From: JAFALX01 sp050734185
GTDB lineage: Bacteria > Chloroflexota > Dormibacteria > Aeolococcales > Aeolococcaceae
Assembly (NCBI GenBank): GCA_050734185.1
Contig: JBOHUE010000169.1
Span: forward strand, 1-35,609
Direction: 5' to 3'
Length of the DNA: 35,609 nucleotides
Positions 25,057 to 33,380 of the stretch are shown here, piece after piece (the stretch's first letter is position 1; the number at the start of each line of letters is the position of its first letter). The notes under the pieces were generated by a model. That model did not search any database and was not told the origin of the DNA. It worked only from the letters and a program-made list of their open reading frames with translations. The translations under genes and the position numbers were made by a program.

Positions 25057-26463
25057 TCAGCCGGCTCCCCGCGCACGCGCAGCGGCGCGTGCTCGCACCG
25101 CGCGCAGCTGATCCTCGAGCGCCGCTGCCACCCCGTCGATGGGCACGCGCACCTGCGTCATCCCGTCGCGCTCGCGGATGGTCACTGCGTGATCCTCGAG
25201 CGAGTCGAAGTCGACCGTCACCGCCAGCGGTGTGCCGATCTCGTCCTGCCGCCGGTAGCGGCGCCCTATCGACTGCGTCTCGTCGTACTCGGTCGCGAAC
25301 TGCGAGCGCAGGTCGTGCTCCAGCTTGCGCGCCGGCTCCACGAGCTCGGCCTTCTTGGAGAGCGGGAGCACCGCGACCTGCACCGGCGCCACGTCCGGAT
25401 GGAAACGCATGACCGTGCGCTTCTCGCCGCGCACCTCCTCTTCGTCATACGCATCGGCAAGCAGCGTGATCATGGTTCGGTCGAGGCCCAGCGCGGGCTC
25501 GATGACGTAGGGCACGTAGCGCTCGTTCGTCTGCGTGTCGAAGTACGACAGGTCGCGGCCGCTGAACGCCATGTGCTGCTTGAGGTCGTAGTCCGTGCGA
25601 TCGGCGATGCCCTCGAGCTCGCCCCATCCGAATGGAAACGCGTACTCGATGTCGCTGGTCGCGGTGCTGTAGTGCGAGAGCTCGTCCTTGTCGTGCGGGC
25701 GCAGCCGCAGGTTCGATCGCCGCACACCCATGTCATCGACGTGCCAGGAGAAACGCTCGTTGCACCAGTACTCATGCCACTCGAGGTCCGTTCCCGGCTT
25801 GCAGAAGAACTCCATCTCCATGAGCTCGAACTCGCGCAGCCGGAAGATGAAGTTGCCGGGGGAGATCTCGTTGCGGAACGCCTTGCCCTGCTGCGCGATG
25901 CCGAACGGCAGCCGGCGCCGCGTCGAGTTCACCACATTGGCGAAGTCGACGAACATTCCCTGTGCCGTCTCCGGCCGCAGCCACACCTGCGCCGCCGCAT
26001 CCTCGAGCGGGCCGATGTACGTCTTGAACATGAGGTTGAACCGTCGCGCGGGCGTGAGCTGCCCGCCGCATTCGGGACAGCCGGATGCGTCAGGGGTCTT
26101 GGCACGCGCCGCGCGCTCGGACTCGAGGTGATCCTCGCGCCAGCGCTTCTTGCACGTGCCAAGACAGTCGACCATCGGATCGGTGAAGTTCTGTACGTGG
26201 CCGCTCGCCTCCCAGACTCGCGGGTTCATCAGGATCGCGGTTTCGATGCCCTCGACGTCGTCGCGCAGCTCCACCATGCGGCGCCACCACCGGTTGCGGA
26301 TGTTGCGCCGCAGCCGGGTGCCGAGCGGACCAAAGTCGTACACGGCGTTGAGCCCGCCGTAGATCTCGCTGGAGGGATATACGAACCCGCGCTGCTTGCA
26401 CAGCGACACGATTCGCTCGATGAGATCGTCCGGGCGCTCCAGCGGCGCCGCCTCCGCAGACAC
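25057..26463 (-). CDS. glyS: Glycyl-tRNA synthetase (single-chain, alpha2 type)
   Basis: 468 residues, class II synthetase. Start is GTG at 26463, six bases after the recO stop. Visible are RGFVYPSSEIYGGLNAVYDFGPLG, a zinc-type Cys set (CLGTCKKR ... CPECGG), RPETAQGMFVDF, motif 2 in GKAFRNEISPGNFIFRLREF, LMEMEFF, and motif 3 in YVIEPALGLDRTMITLL. The C-terminal anticodon-binding domain begins near VAPVQVAVLPLSKKAELVEP and ends ITIRERDGMTQVRVP, followed by an Ala/Arg-rich tail. It charges tRNA-Gly with glycine. The alpha2 form is the one used by actinobacteria, chloroflexi and eukaryotes, unlike the alpha2beta2 GlyQS of many other bacteria. Confidence 0.95.
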   Translation of the reverse strand: MSAEAAPLERPDDLIERIVSLCKQRGFVYPSSEIYGGLNAVYDFGPLGTRLRRNIRNRWWRRMVELRDDVEGIETAILMNPRVWEASGHVQNFTDPMVDCLGTCKKRWREDHLESERAARAKTPDASGCPECGGQLTPARRFNLMFKTYIGPLEDAAAQVWLRPETAQGMFVDFANVVNSTRRRLPFGIAQQGKAFRNEISPGNFIFRLREFELMEMEFFCKPGTDLEWHEYWCNERFSWHVDDMGVRRSNLRLRPHDKDELSHYSTATSDIEYAFPFGWGELEGIADRTDYDLKQHMAFSGRDLSYFDTQTNERYVPYVIEPALGLDRTMITLLADAYDEEEVRGEKRTVMRFHPDVAPVQVAVLPLSKKAELVEPARKLEHDLRSQFATEYDETQSIGRRYRRQDEIGTPLAVTVDFDSLEDHAVTIRERDGMTQVRVPIDGVAAALEDQLRAVRARAAARARGAG

Positions 26464-26469
26464 GACGGC

Positions 26470-27243
26470 TCAGTCTAACGAGAGCGCAGCGCGATTCCCG
26501 CCCTCGATGGCACGCAGCACCTCGAACGAGCGCAAGCGGCGGTCGAGGTGAAACGCGAGCTCAGCTTCCACGATGCGCTCGAGAATGTCGAGCGTGGGCG
26601 CGTCGAGCTGCAGTCGCTGCCACAGGTCGTGCTCGCCGGCCGCTGCAGCGCGGAGCACCTTGATTGCGCGCACCGTGCAGTCGATTCCCGACGCGTCGTC
26701 GTTGCCGCACCGCGGGCAGAGGAGTCCGCCACCGGGTGCGCTGAAACGCGCGGGCTCCTCGATCAGCGTCGCGCCACAGGCGGCGCAGTCGTACAGCTGC
26801 GGTGCGTAGCCGAGACGGTCGACCATGCGCCGCGCGAACCACACCACCGCGGCGCGCGGGTCGCGAGCGGGGTCGGCGCAGTCGCGCAGCGCGCGACCGA
26901 CGAGCTCGTAAATCTCGGCGTCCGGGTGATGGTTCTCGAGGACGCGGTCGGTCAGCTCCGCACACAGGGCGGCACAGGCGAGGCGGCGCGGCCCCTGGGG
27001 CGACGGCGCGCTCACCTGCTCCGCCTGCGTGAGCACGTCGAGCTCGCCGCGGCCGCGCGCCAGCTGCATGCGGCTGCGGGTGAACAGATCGGTGCGTGGT
27101 CCCAGCCTGCTCTGCGGGCGGCGCACGCCGCGCGCGATCACACCAATCTTCCCGTGGTCGAGGGTGAGCACGGTGAGGATGCGGTCGGCGTCGCCGTAAT
27201 CGACCCGCCGCAGCACGATTCCCTCATCCGTGTAGGTGGGCAT
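26470..27243 (-). CDS. recO: DNA repair protein RecO
   Basis: 257 residues. The N-terminal OB fold begins MPTYTDEGIVLRRVDYGDAD, then LTVLTLDHGKIGVIARGVRRP and the loop with LARGRGELDVLTQAE. The helical C-terminal part holds a zinc-binding site (YDCAACGATL ... LLCPRCGND). RecO anneals single strands and, with RecR, loads RecA in the RecFOR pathway. It begins three bases after the CNNM/CBS gene stop and ends six bases before glyS, so the three genes are almost certainly one operon. Confidence 0.93.
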   Translation of the reverse strand: MPTYTDEGIVLRRVDYGDADRILTVLTLDHGKIGVIARGVRRPQSRLGPRTDLFTRSRMQLARGRGELDVLTQAEQVSAPSPQGPRRLACAALCAELTDRVLENHHPDAEIYELVGRALRDCADPARDPRAAVVWFARRMVDRLGYAPQLYDCAACGATLIEEPARFSAPGGGLLCPRCGNDDASGIDCTVRAIKVLRAAAAGEHDLWQRLQLDAPTLDILERIVEAELAFHLDRRLRSFEVLRAIEGGNRAALSLD

Positions 27244-27246
27244 CGA

Positions 27247-28566
27247 TCAGCCCTGGGCGGCGCTGCGCTCCTCGTGCACATGCTCGTGCTCGCCGTTGTG
27301 CTGCCCGGGCACGATCAGCGAGTCCGGGCTCTCGATGCGCACCGATTGAATGCGATGGCCGCGCACCGCCACCACGGTGACCGTCGCGCTGCCCAGCTGC
27401 AGAGCATCGCCCGCCTTGGGGATGTCGCCGAGCCGCTCGTAGATGAGCCCGCCGATGCTGTCGGCCTCGGAGTCCTCGAGGTCGACGTTGAGCAGCTCAT
27501 GCACATCGTCCAGCGAGAACCGCGGCGACACCAGCACCTCGTGGTCGGAGATGACCTGCAGTTCCTCCTGCTCGCCGAGGTCGTACTCGTCACGGATCGG
27601 GCCGACGATCTCCTCGATCAGGTCTTCGAGCGTGACGATGCCGGCAGTCCCGCCGTGCTCGTCGACCACGACCGCCATGTGTACCTTGCGCTCGCGCATC
27701 TCGTGCAGCAGCTCGCCGAGGTGCTTCGACTCCGGGGTGAGGTACGGCTGGCGCGCGACTTCTTTCGGCGTCCGAACGTCGTCACCGCGCACGCCATGAC
27801 GGAGCAGGTCCTTGGCGTACACCACGCCGACGATGTTGTCGATGGTGTCGTCGAAGATGGGAATGCGCGACTTGCCCTGCTCCATGATCACCTTGATCAC
27901 ATCGTCGAGCGATGTTTCGTTGACGTCGAGCGCGACCACGTCGACTCGCGGCACCATCACCTCGCGCACGGGCTTGTCGGTCATCTCCAGGATTCCCTGG
28001 ATCATCTGCCGTTCCTCGTGCTCGACCACGCCCTCCTGCTCCCCCACCGTCACCATCAGCTTGAGCTCTTCCTCGGTGACGAACGGCCCCGGCGCGTCAC
28101 GTCCCTTGGTCGCGACACGCACGACGAAGCGCGACAGGGCCGTCAGGAGTCCGACCAGCGGACGCAACACGGTGGTGAGGAAGCTCACCGGCGCACCCAG
28201 TGCCATCGCGATGCGCTCGTTGAAGCGCAGCGACAGCGACTTGGGGATGATCTCGCAGAACATCAGCGCGATCAGCGAGAGCAGGCCGGCTCCCAGCGCC
28301 TGCGGGATCGACTGCAGGTGATCGGCGATCAGGACCGCAGTCGCCGTCGACGCACCGATCAGCGCGACCGTGTTGAGCGTGAGGATCGTGGTGAGATACG
28401 CGTTGGGGTCGTTGTGCAACCGCAGCACGCGCTGCGCGCGGCGGTTGCCTTCCTCCGCAAGGGTGCGGATGCGAAGCCGGCTCACGCTGGTGAGCGACGT
28501 CTCCGCAGCGGAGGCGAACGCCGCCACGATGAGGCCCACGACAAGAAGGACGACCAGCTGTGTCAT
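27247..28566 (-). CDS. CNNM/CBS-domain membrane protein (HlyC/CorC family)
   Basis: 439 residues. The N-terminal CNNM (DUF21) domain has three or four membrane helices: LVVLLVVGLIVAAFASAAETS at the start, LTTILTLNTVALIGASTATAV, and LLSLIALMFCEIIPKSLS with the family's EIIPK motif. A CBS pair follows (VREVMVPRVDVVALDV ... RIPIFDDTIDNIVGVVYAKD; HMAVVVDEHGGTAGIVTLEDLIEEIVG). The CorC/HlyC C-terminal domain comes last (RFSLDDVHELLNVDL ... IGGLIYERLG), then a His/Glu-rich tail. Members are linked to magnesium/cobalt export or sodium-magnesium exchange; the older name hemolysin is misleading. It heads the recO-glyS operon and follows prs by 55 bases. Confidence 0.92.
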   Translation of the reverse strand: MTQLVVLLVVGLIVAAFASAAETSLTSVSRLRIRTLAEEGNRRAQRVLRLHNDPNAYLTTILTLNTVALIGASTATAVLIADHLQSIPQALGAGLLSLIALMFCEIIPKSLSLRFNERIAMALGAPVSFLTTVLRPLVGLLTALSRFVVRVATKGRDAPGPFVTEEELKLMVTVGEQEGVVEHEERQMIQGILEMTDKPVREVMVPRVDVVALDVNETSLDDVIKVIMEQGKSRIPIFDDTIDNIVGVVYAKDLLRHGVRGDDVRTPKEVARQPYLTPESKHLGELLHEMRERKVHMAVVVDEHGGTAGIVTLEDLIEEIVGPIRDEYDLGEQEELQVISDHEVLVSPRFSLDDVHELLNVDLEDSEADSIGGLIYERLGDIPKAGDALQLGSATVTVVAVRGHRIQSVRIESPDSLIVPGQHNGEHEHVHEERSAAQG

Positions 28567-28621
28567 GCGCTATGCGGCGCGCGGTCGACCCGCAGTAGTT
28601 GTCGCGATTGGTCTGATGGGT

Positions 28622-29584
28622 TCATCGGAAGAGCTCGCTGACGCTGCGCCCTTCGTGCACGCGCACGATCGCCTCGGCGATCAGCGGCGCGACACTCAGG
28701 ATGCGCAGCTTCGGTGCGTCGTCGAAGCTGCGCGATCCGTTGGGGGGAGGAATCGTGTCCGTGATGCAGATCTCGTCGATGGGAGCGCGGTGCAGCCGGT
28801 CGAGCGCGCCGTCGGTGAGCACACCGTGCGTCGCGACGCAGTCGACGGAGACGGCGCCCTTCTCGTGGAGCGCCACCGCGGCGCTGGCGAGCGTACCGCC
28901 GGTGGAGATGAGGTCGTCGACGATGACGCAGCGCATGCCGGCGACGTCGCCGATGACGTTGGCGATCTCGACGGTGTCGTCGCGCGGACGGCGCTTGTCG
29001 ATGATCGCGATCGGCGCGTCGAGGATGCGCGCCATGCGCCGCGCACGAGCGGCGCCGCCGGTGTCAGGCGACACGATCACGACCTCGTGCCCGTGCCGTT
29101 CGCGCACCCGGCGCGCCAGGATCTTGGTCGCCGTCAGCGCGTCGACGGGAATGTCGAAGAACCCCTGGATCGCTTCGGCGTGGAGGTCGACGCAGATCAC
29201 GCGGTTGGCGCCGGCGATCTCGATCGTGTTCGCCATGAGCTTGGCGCTGATGGGGTCGCGTGGCTGAGTCTTCTTCTCCTTGCGCTGGTACCCGTAGTAG
29301 GGGATCACCGCGGTGATGCGCGTCGCCGAGGCACGGCGCAGCGCGTCCAGGATGATGAACAGCTGGATCAGGTTGTCCGACACCGGGGCGCACGTGGGCT
29401 GGATGAGAAACACGTCGTGGCCGCGCACGGACTCGCCGATCTTGGGATCGAACTCGCCGTCGGCGAACCGTGTGATCTCCATCTCGCCCAGGCGGATGCC
29501 GATCTCGCGCGCGATGCGCTCCGCCAGCTCGGGGTTGGCCGTGCCGGAGAGCAGCATCAGCTCGCCGTAGGTGCTGTCGCTCAC
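28622..29584 (-). CDS. prs: Ribose-phosphate pyrophosphokinase (PRPP synthetase)
   Basis: 320 residues, the standard class I length. Visible are LSGTANPELAERIA, FADGEFDPKIGESVRGHDVF, the flexible loop YGYQRKEKKTQPRDPISAKL, the Asp-His pair in VICVDLHAEAIQGFF, VSPDTGGAARAR, and the PRPP loop VIVDDLISTGGTL. It makes PRPP from ribose 5-phosphate and ATP for nucleotide, His and Trp synthesis. The start is GTG at 29584, overlapping the glmU stop by four bases (GTGA). The glmU-prs pairing is common in Gram-positive bacteria. Confidence 0.95.
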   Translation of the reverse strand: MSDSTYGELMLLSGTANPELAERIAREIGIRLGEMEITRFADGEFDPKIGESVRGHDVFLIQPTCAPVSDNLIQLFIILDALRRASATRITAVIPYYGYQRKEKKTQPRDPISAKLMANTIEIAGANRVICVDLHAEAIQGFFDIPVDALTATKILARRVRERHGHEVVIVSPDTGGAARARRMARILDAPIAIIDKRRPRDDTVEIANVIGDVAGMRCVIVDDLISTGGTLASAAVALHEKGAVSVDCVATHGVLTDGALDRLHRAPIDEICITDTIPPPNGSRSFDDAPKLRILSVAPLIAEAIVRVHEGRSVSELFR

Positions 29585-30945
29585 CGCCCGTTCCGGCGCC
29601 GTGCCGCCCAGCCGTCGATGTTGCTCTGCCGTGCGCGCCCGACGCCGAGCGCGTCGGCGGGGACGTCGCCGTCGATCACCGAGCCCGCCGCGATATAGGA
29701 TCGTTCGCCGAGCCGCACCGGCGCGACCAGCGTGGCATTGCTGCCGACGAACACGCCGTCGCCGATGGACGTGCGGTGTTTCGCCCTGCCGTCGAAGTTG
29801 CAGGTGACGGTGCCCGCGCCGATGTTCACGTCCCGGCCGACGTCGCTGTCGAGGACACAGCTGAAGTGGTTGATGTGGGTGCCGGGTCCCACCGTGCTGT
29901 TCTTGACCTCAGCATGCGTCCCCAACTCTACCTTGGATCCCAGCACCGTATTCGGACGGACGCGGCAGTACGGGCCGATTCGCACGTCGTCGCCGAGGAC
30001 GCAGTCCTCGAGGTGCGCCTCCGCGATCACGAGGCGGTCACCGCCGTGCACGCCATCGAGGAGGGCGCCCGGACCGATGAAGCACCCCGAGCCGAGCGTC
30101 GTGTTGCCGCGCAGGTTGGTCATCGGCCTGATGACCGAGTCCGGGCCGACCCGGACCCCGGCGTCGACGTACGTGGTGGCCGGATCCTCGATGGTCACCC
30201 CGGCCAGCATCAGCCCGTCGAGGACGCGGCGCCGCAGCGCGGCCTCTGCCGACGCCAGCTGGCGCCGGTCGTTGATGCCGATCGCCTCAGCGGGGTCGGC
30301 GGCGACCACGGCGACCACCGGGCCGCCCATCAGCTCGACCACGTCGGTGAGGTAGTACTCGGACTGAGCGTTGCTCGTCGACAGCTCTTCGAGCGCCGGC
30401 CACAGCTTGGCGCCGTCGAAGACGTAGACGCCGGCGTTGCACTCCAGCGGCGGGACCACCCCGCGCGGCAGGTCGGCCGCTTCGATGATGCGGAGCACGG
30501 CGCCGTCCTCGTCGCGTTCGACGCGGCCCATGCCCGACGGGTCCGTGGGGACGGCGGTGAGCAGCGCGCACGTGCTCCGCGCGATCGTCTGCGCCTGGAG
30601 CAGCCGCTGCAGAGTCTCGGGGCGCACCAGCGGCACATCCGCGCTCAGCACGACCACCTGGCCTGCGCGGCGCAGGCCCTCGGGCACGCTCCGCAGCGCG
30701 TCGCCGGTGCCGCGGGGCTCCGGCTGCTCCACGTACTCGGCCAGGCCATCGAGGGCCGCGCGAACTTGCGGCTGAGCCGGGTTCACGACGACGACAGGCT
30801 TGCCGCCGGCGACCGCACCGGCCGTGGCGAGTGTGTGGAGCAGGATCGGACGGCCGCCGAGGGGATGGAGGACTTTGGGCACGGCGCTCCGCATCCGCGT
30901 CCCCTGCCCGGCGGCGAGGATCACCACCAGGGGTCCGTCAGCCAT
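29581..30945 (-). CDS. glmU: Bifunctional UDP-GlcNAc pyrophosphorylase / GlcN-1-P acetyltransferase
   Basis: 454 residues, matching GlmU. The N-terminal uridylyltransferase has VILAAGQGTRMRSAVPKVLH, QPEPRGTGDALRS and VVLSADVPLV. The C-terminal half is a left-handed beta-helix of hexapeptides (GVRVGPDSVIRPMTNLRGNT, IGPGALLDG, DDVRIGPYCRVRP, LGTHAEVKNSTVGPGTHINH). It makes UDP-GlcNAc for the cell wall. ATG at 30945 is chosen because it places the family's N-terminal motif correctly; seven more codons are open upstream. A TATACT sits just upstream of the start but without a good -35. The gene is divergent from the alpha/beta hydrolase at 31005, with 59 bases between. Confidence 0.95.
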   Translation of the reverse strand: MADGPLVVILAAGQGTRMRSAVPKVLHPLGGRPILLHTLATAGAVAGGKPVVVVNPAQPQVRAALDGLAEYVEQPEPRGTGDALRSVPEGLRRAGQVVVLSADVPLVRPETLQRLLQAQTIARSTCALLTAVPTDPSGMGRVERDEDGAVLRIIEAADLPRGVVPPLECNAGVYVFDGAKLWPALEELSTSNAQSEYYLTDVVELMGGPVVAVVAADPAEAIGINDRRQLASAEAALRRRVLDGLMLAGVTIEDPATTYVDAGVRVGPDSVIRPMTNLRGNTTLGSGCFIGPGALLDGVHGGDRLVIAEAHLEDCVLGDDVRIGPYCRVRPNTVLGSKVELGTHAEVKNSTVGPGTHINHFSCVLDSDVGRDVNIGAGTVTCNFDGRAKHRTSIGDGVFVGSNATLVAPVRLGERSYIAAGSVIDGDVPADALGVGRARQSNIDGWAARRRNGR

Positions 30946-31004
30946 GTGCTTCGAGTATACGAACACCTCAGGACAGCTTCCCGGGATGGCCGTAGGATGT
31001 CGGG

Positions 31005-31925
31005 ATGCGTTCGTTCACCGCGGACATCGGCGGACCCGTGTTCGTCGCCGACTACGGCGGGACCGGACCCACGGCCATCCTGCTTCACGGGCTGGGCGGC
31101 TCCCATATCAATTGGGGCTCGGTCGGCCCGGAGCTCGCGGAGAGCTTCCACGTGCTCGCGCCCGACCTGCCCGGCTTCGGCCGCAGCCCGAGCGCAGGCC
31201 GGCAGGCGTCGATCGCCGCCAACGTCCGCCTGATCGAGAAGCTGATCCGAAGCGTCTCCGATGGCCCCGCGTTGCTGATGGGGAACTCGATGGGGGGCCT
31301 CATCTCGCTTGGGGTGGCCGCCGGCCGCTCTCATCTCCTCTCCGGACTGGTACTCGTGGACCCGGCGTTGCCACTCCCGCGGAGTGACCTGCTTCGCCTC
31401 GACCCGGTGGCGTTCCGTTTCATTGCCGCGTATGCGGCGCCGAAGCTCGGCGAGTACTTCCTGAGCCGCGACGCCGCGGAGCTCGGGCCGGAGGGGCTGG
31501 TGCGCAGCACGTTGGAGCGGTGCACCGTCGACCTGCGGCGCGTCGACCCCGAGATGGTCGCGGCGATGATCGACCTCGAGCGCGAGCGATTCGAGCTCAG
31601 CAACTGGCACGAATCGGTGATCGAGGGGGCGCGGTCCATCGTGCAGACGCTCCTGGCGCGCAAGCACGTCGCCCGATGGATCCGCATGGTGTCGGCGCCG
31701 ACGCTGCTGCTGCACGGCAGGCAGGACGGCATCGTGCGGGTCGGTGCGGCGCGCGCCGCGTCGGACATCCGCCCGGACTGGGAGTACGTCGAGTTCGACG
31801 ACGCCGGGCACGTCCCGATGATGGAGATCCCCGCGCAGTTCCTCGACACGGTCGACGACTGGCTCCTCCGCGTGCCCGAGCTGCGCCCCTACGTCGCCGA
31901 TCGGGGAGCCGCAGCCACCGCCTGA
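31005..31925 (+). CDS. Alpha/beta hydrolase
   Basis: 306 residues, cytoplasmic (no signal peptide). Typical features are the oxyanion motif LLHGLGGSHINWG, PDLPGFGRSPS, the nucleophile elbow LLMGNSMGGLIS (Ser), LLLHGRQDGIV with the catalytic Asp, and DDAGHVPMMEIP with the His. The cap is helical. Related enzymes include esterases, haloperoxidase-like and meta-cleavage-product hydrolases; the substrate cannot be told from sequence. The start is ATG at 31005. TAGGAT at 30992-30997 is a weak -10 candidate, close enough to suggest a very short leader. It converges on the next gene with four bases between their stops. Confidence 0.88.
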   Translation: MRSFTADIGGPVFVADYGGTGPTAILLHGLGGSHINWGSVGPELAESFHVLAPDLPGFGRSPSAGRQASIAANVRLIEKLIRSVSDGPALLMGNSMGGLISLGVAAGRSHLLSGLVLVDPALPLPRSDLLRLDPVAFRFIAAYAAPKLGEYFLSRDAAELGPEGLVRSTLERCTVDLRRVDPEMVAAMIDLERERFELSNWHESVIEGARSIVQTLLARKHVARWIRMVSAPTLLLHGRQDGIVRVGAARAASDIRPDWEYVEFDDAGHVPMMEIPAQFLDTVDDWLLRVPELRPYVADRGAAATA

Positions 31926-31929
31926 TCCG

Positions 31930-32832
31930 TCAGTGGATCGCGGCGAAGAAGTCCGCGATCACCTTGCTGGCGTCGATCGCCCCGTCCGCGGGACCGAAGC
32001 CAGGCGCGTACCAGGTGTGCCCGGCGCCCGTGATCGCTTCGAGCTGCACCGCCGCGCCACCGCTGCAACCCGCCCAGCGGCTCACCGTCACGGGGCCGTT
32101 GGAGCTGGGGAGCGGCGCGCCGCCGCAGCCGTCGAGCTGCGCCCAGCGGGTGACGACGTCGTTGATCGACGGGACGATGGCGTCGGTCGCCGACGCTCCT
32201 TTCAGCAGGTGGCCGCCCTGGAAGGGCACCTCGCCGTCGAGGGTTCCGTTGATGGCGAGGACAGAGGTCGGGTGGGGCGGATGGCAGTCCTCGCTGAGGA
32301 GCATGGTTCCCGCGACGGGAGCGATGGCGGCGAGGGGCACCGATCCCTGGCATGCGTACCGGAAGGCCATGATCGCCCCCGAGGAGAAGCCGGTCATGAA
32401 CACGCGGTGCGTGTTGATCGCGTAGTGCTGCTCGAGCTGCGCGATCAGCATGTTCAGGAACCCGATGTCATCAACCCCGAGCGTGGGCGCGGGCTCGCAG
32501 CAGAACGACCCGTTCCAGCTGCGCTCGACGCCGTCCGGATACACCGCGATGAAGCCGTTGGCGTCCGCGTTGGTGTCGAACTCGGTGGTGTCCACCATCT
32601 GATCGGCTGTACTCCCGTTGCCGTGCAGCACGAGGACGAGCGGCGCGGGCGCGTGCGCGTCCACGGACCCCGGCCGGTACAGCCGGTACGTCCGCGCCTG
32701 GCCGGCGACGGTCACCTGGCCATGGGTCAGGAGCGCTGCGCCGGTATGGGCCGTGGGTGATGTTCCGGACGCCCCGCCACAGGCTGCGACCAACAGCGCG
32801 AGAAGGGAGCCGGCGACTAACGGTCTGCGCAC
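31930..32832 (-). CDS. Secreted lipoprotein, PHB depolymerase/LpqC-like esterase
   Basis: 300 residues from GTG at 32832. The open frame runs further up across tRNA-Gln, which is clearly not coding, so a start near the signal peptide is preferred. The N-terminus is a lipoprotein signal (RRPLVAGSLLALLVAACGG) with the lipobox LVAAC. The hydrolase domain has LVLVLHGNGSTADQM, IAVYPDGVERSWN, FCCEPAPTLGVDDIGFL, the nucleophile in FMTGFSSGAIMAFRYAC, an Asp in AINGTLDGEVPFQGG and a His in ITGAGHTWYAPG. The family cleaves poly-hydroxybutyrate, feruloyl esters or related substrates outside the cell. No ribosome site is obvious. Cysteines in CCEP and YACQ may form disulfides. Confidence 0.82.
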   Translation of the reverse strand: MRRPLVAGSLLALLVAACGGASGTSPTAHTGAALLTHGQVTVAGQARTYRLYRPGSVDAHAPAPLVLVLHGNGSTADQMVDTTEFDTNADANGFIAVYPDGVERSWNGSFCCEPAPTLGVDDIGFLNMLIAQLEQHYAINTHRVFMTGFSSGAIMAFRYACQGSVPLAAIAPVAGTMLLSEDCHPPHPTSVLAINGTLDGEVPFQGGHLLKGASATDAIVPSINDVVTRWAQLDGCGGAPLPSSNGPVTVSRWAGCSGGAAVQLEAITGAGHTWYAPGFGPADGAIDASKVIADFFAAIH

Positions 32833-32875
32833 GCTGGGTGGGCAATGTACGCTGACGTCAGAGGACCGCGTCCGC

Positions 32876-32952
<77 letters not shown>

Positions 32953-32986
32953 AATCCTGTGTACTGATCCGGTTGACGCTTGACAG

Positions 32987-33361
32987 CTAGCCGCGACGGT
33001 GTGTTCCGTCCCACGTGCAGAGGATGACCAGCAGGAACGGAACCAGAACGGAGGCGGCAATCGCCAACGTGTCCGCAGATAACCGTGGGTTCTCAAGCAT
33101 CACCTGCCGCCTGGTCGCGGGGTCGGTGTATATCCGCCACACGCCGACACCTGTCTGGCCGTCGCGCAGAGCGCGAACGCAGAGGAACAGGATCACGCAG
33201 GCATTTGCGGTGACGCCGAATGCGATGAGTCCTTCGATCACACGGCCATGGCCAAGGTAGTAGGCACCGAAGCTGCCCGCCACCGCGGCGACAAGCCCGA
33301 ACTCAGCGATGACAATGAGGTACCCATTAAGACGGTTATGGATCTCTACGCGTCTGAGCAT
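32987..33361 (-). CDS. Hypothetical membrane protein, 124 aa
   Basis: Starts at ATG 33361 (MLRRVEIHNRLNGYLIVIAE); GTG at 33376, four bases after the MFS stop, is an equally possible start. Three hydrophobic segments are seen: YLIVIAEFGLVAAVAGSFGA, GLIAFGVTANACVILFLCV, and LAIAASVLVPFLLVILCTW. A polar loop in the middle holds GVWRIYTDPATRRQ. No family is recognised. It is the last gene of the SnoaL-MFS operon. Confidence 0.6.
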   Translation of the reverse strand: MLRRVEIHNRLNGYLIVIAEFGLVAAVAGSFGAYYLGHGRVIEGLIAFGVTANACVILFLCVRALRDGQTGVGVWRIYTDPATRRQVMLENPRLSADTLAIAASVLVPFLLVILCTWDGTHRRG

Positions 33362-33380
33362 CTCCAGCGACGTCACGGCA

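Noticed and set aside
26548..28641. Plus-strand open frame of 697 codons
   Set aside because: Antisense to recO and the CNNM/CBS gene; composition of a shadow frame.
30954..30959. TATACT ahead of glmU as a promoter
   Set aside because: A good -10-like hexamer but no -35 at 16-18 bases; mentioned only in the gene entry.
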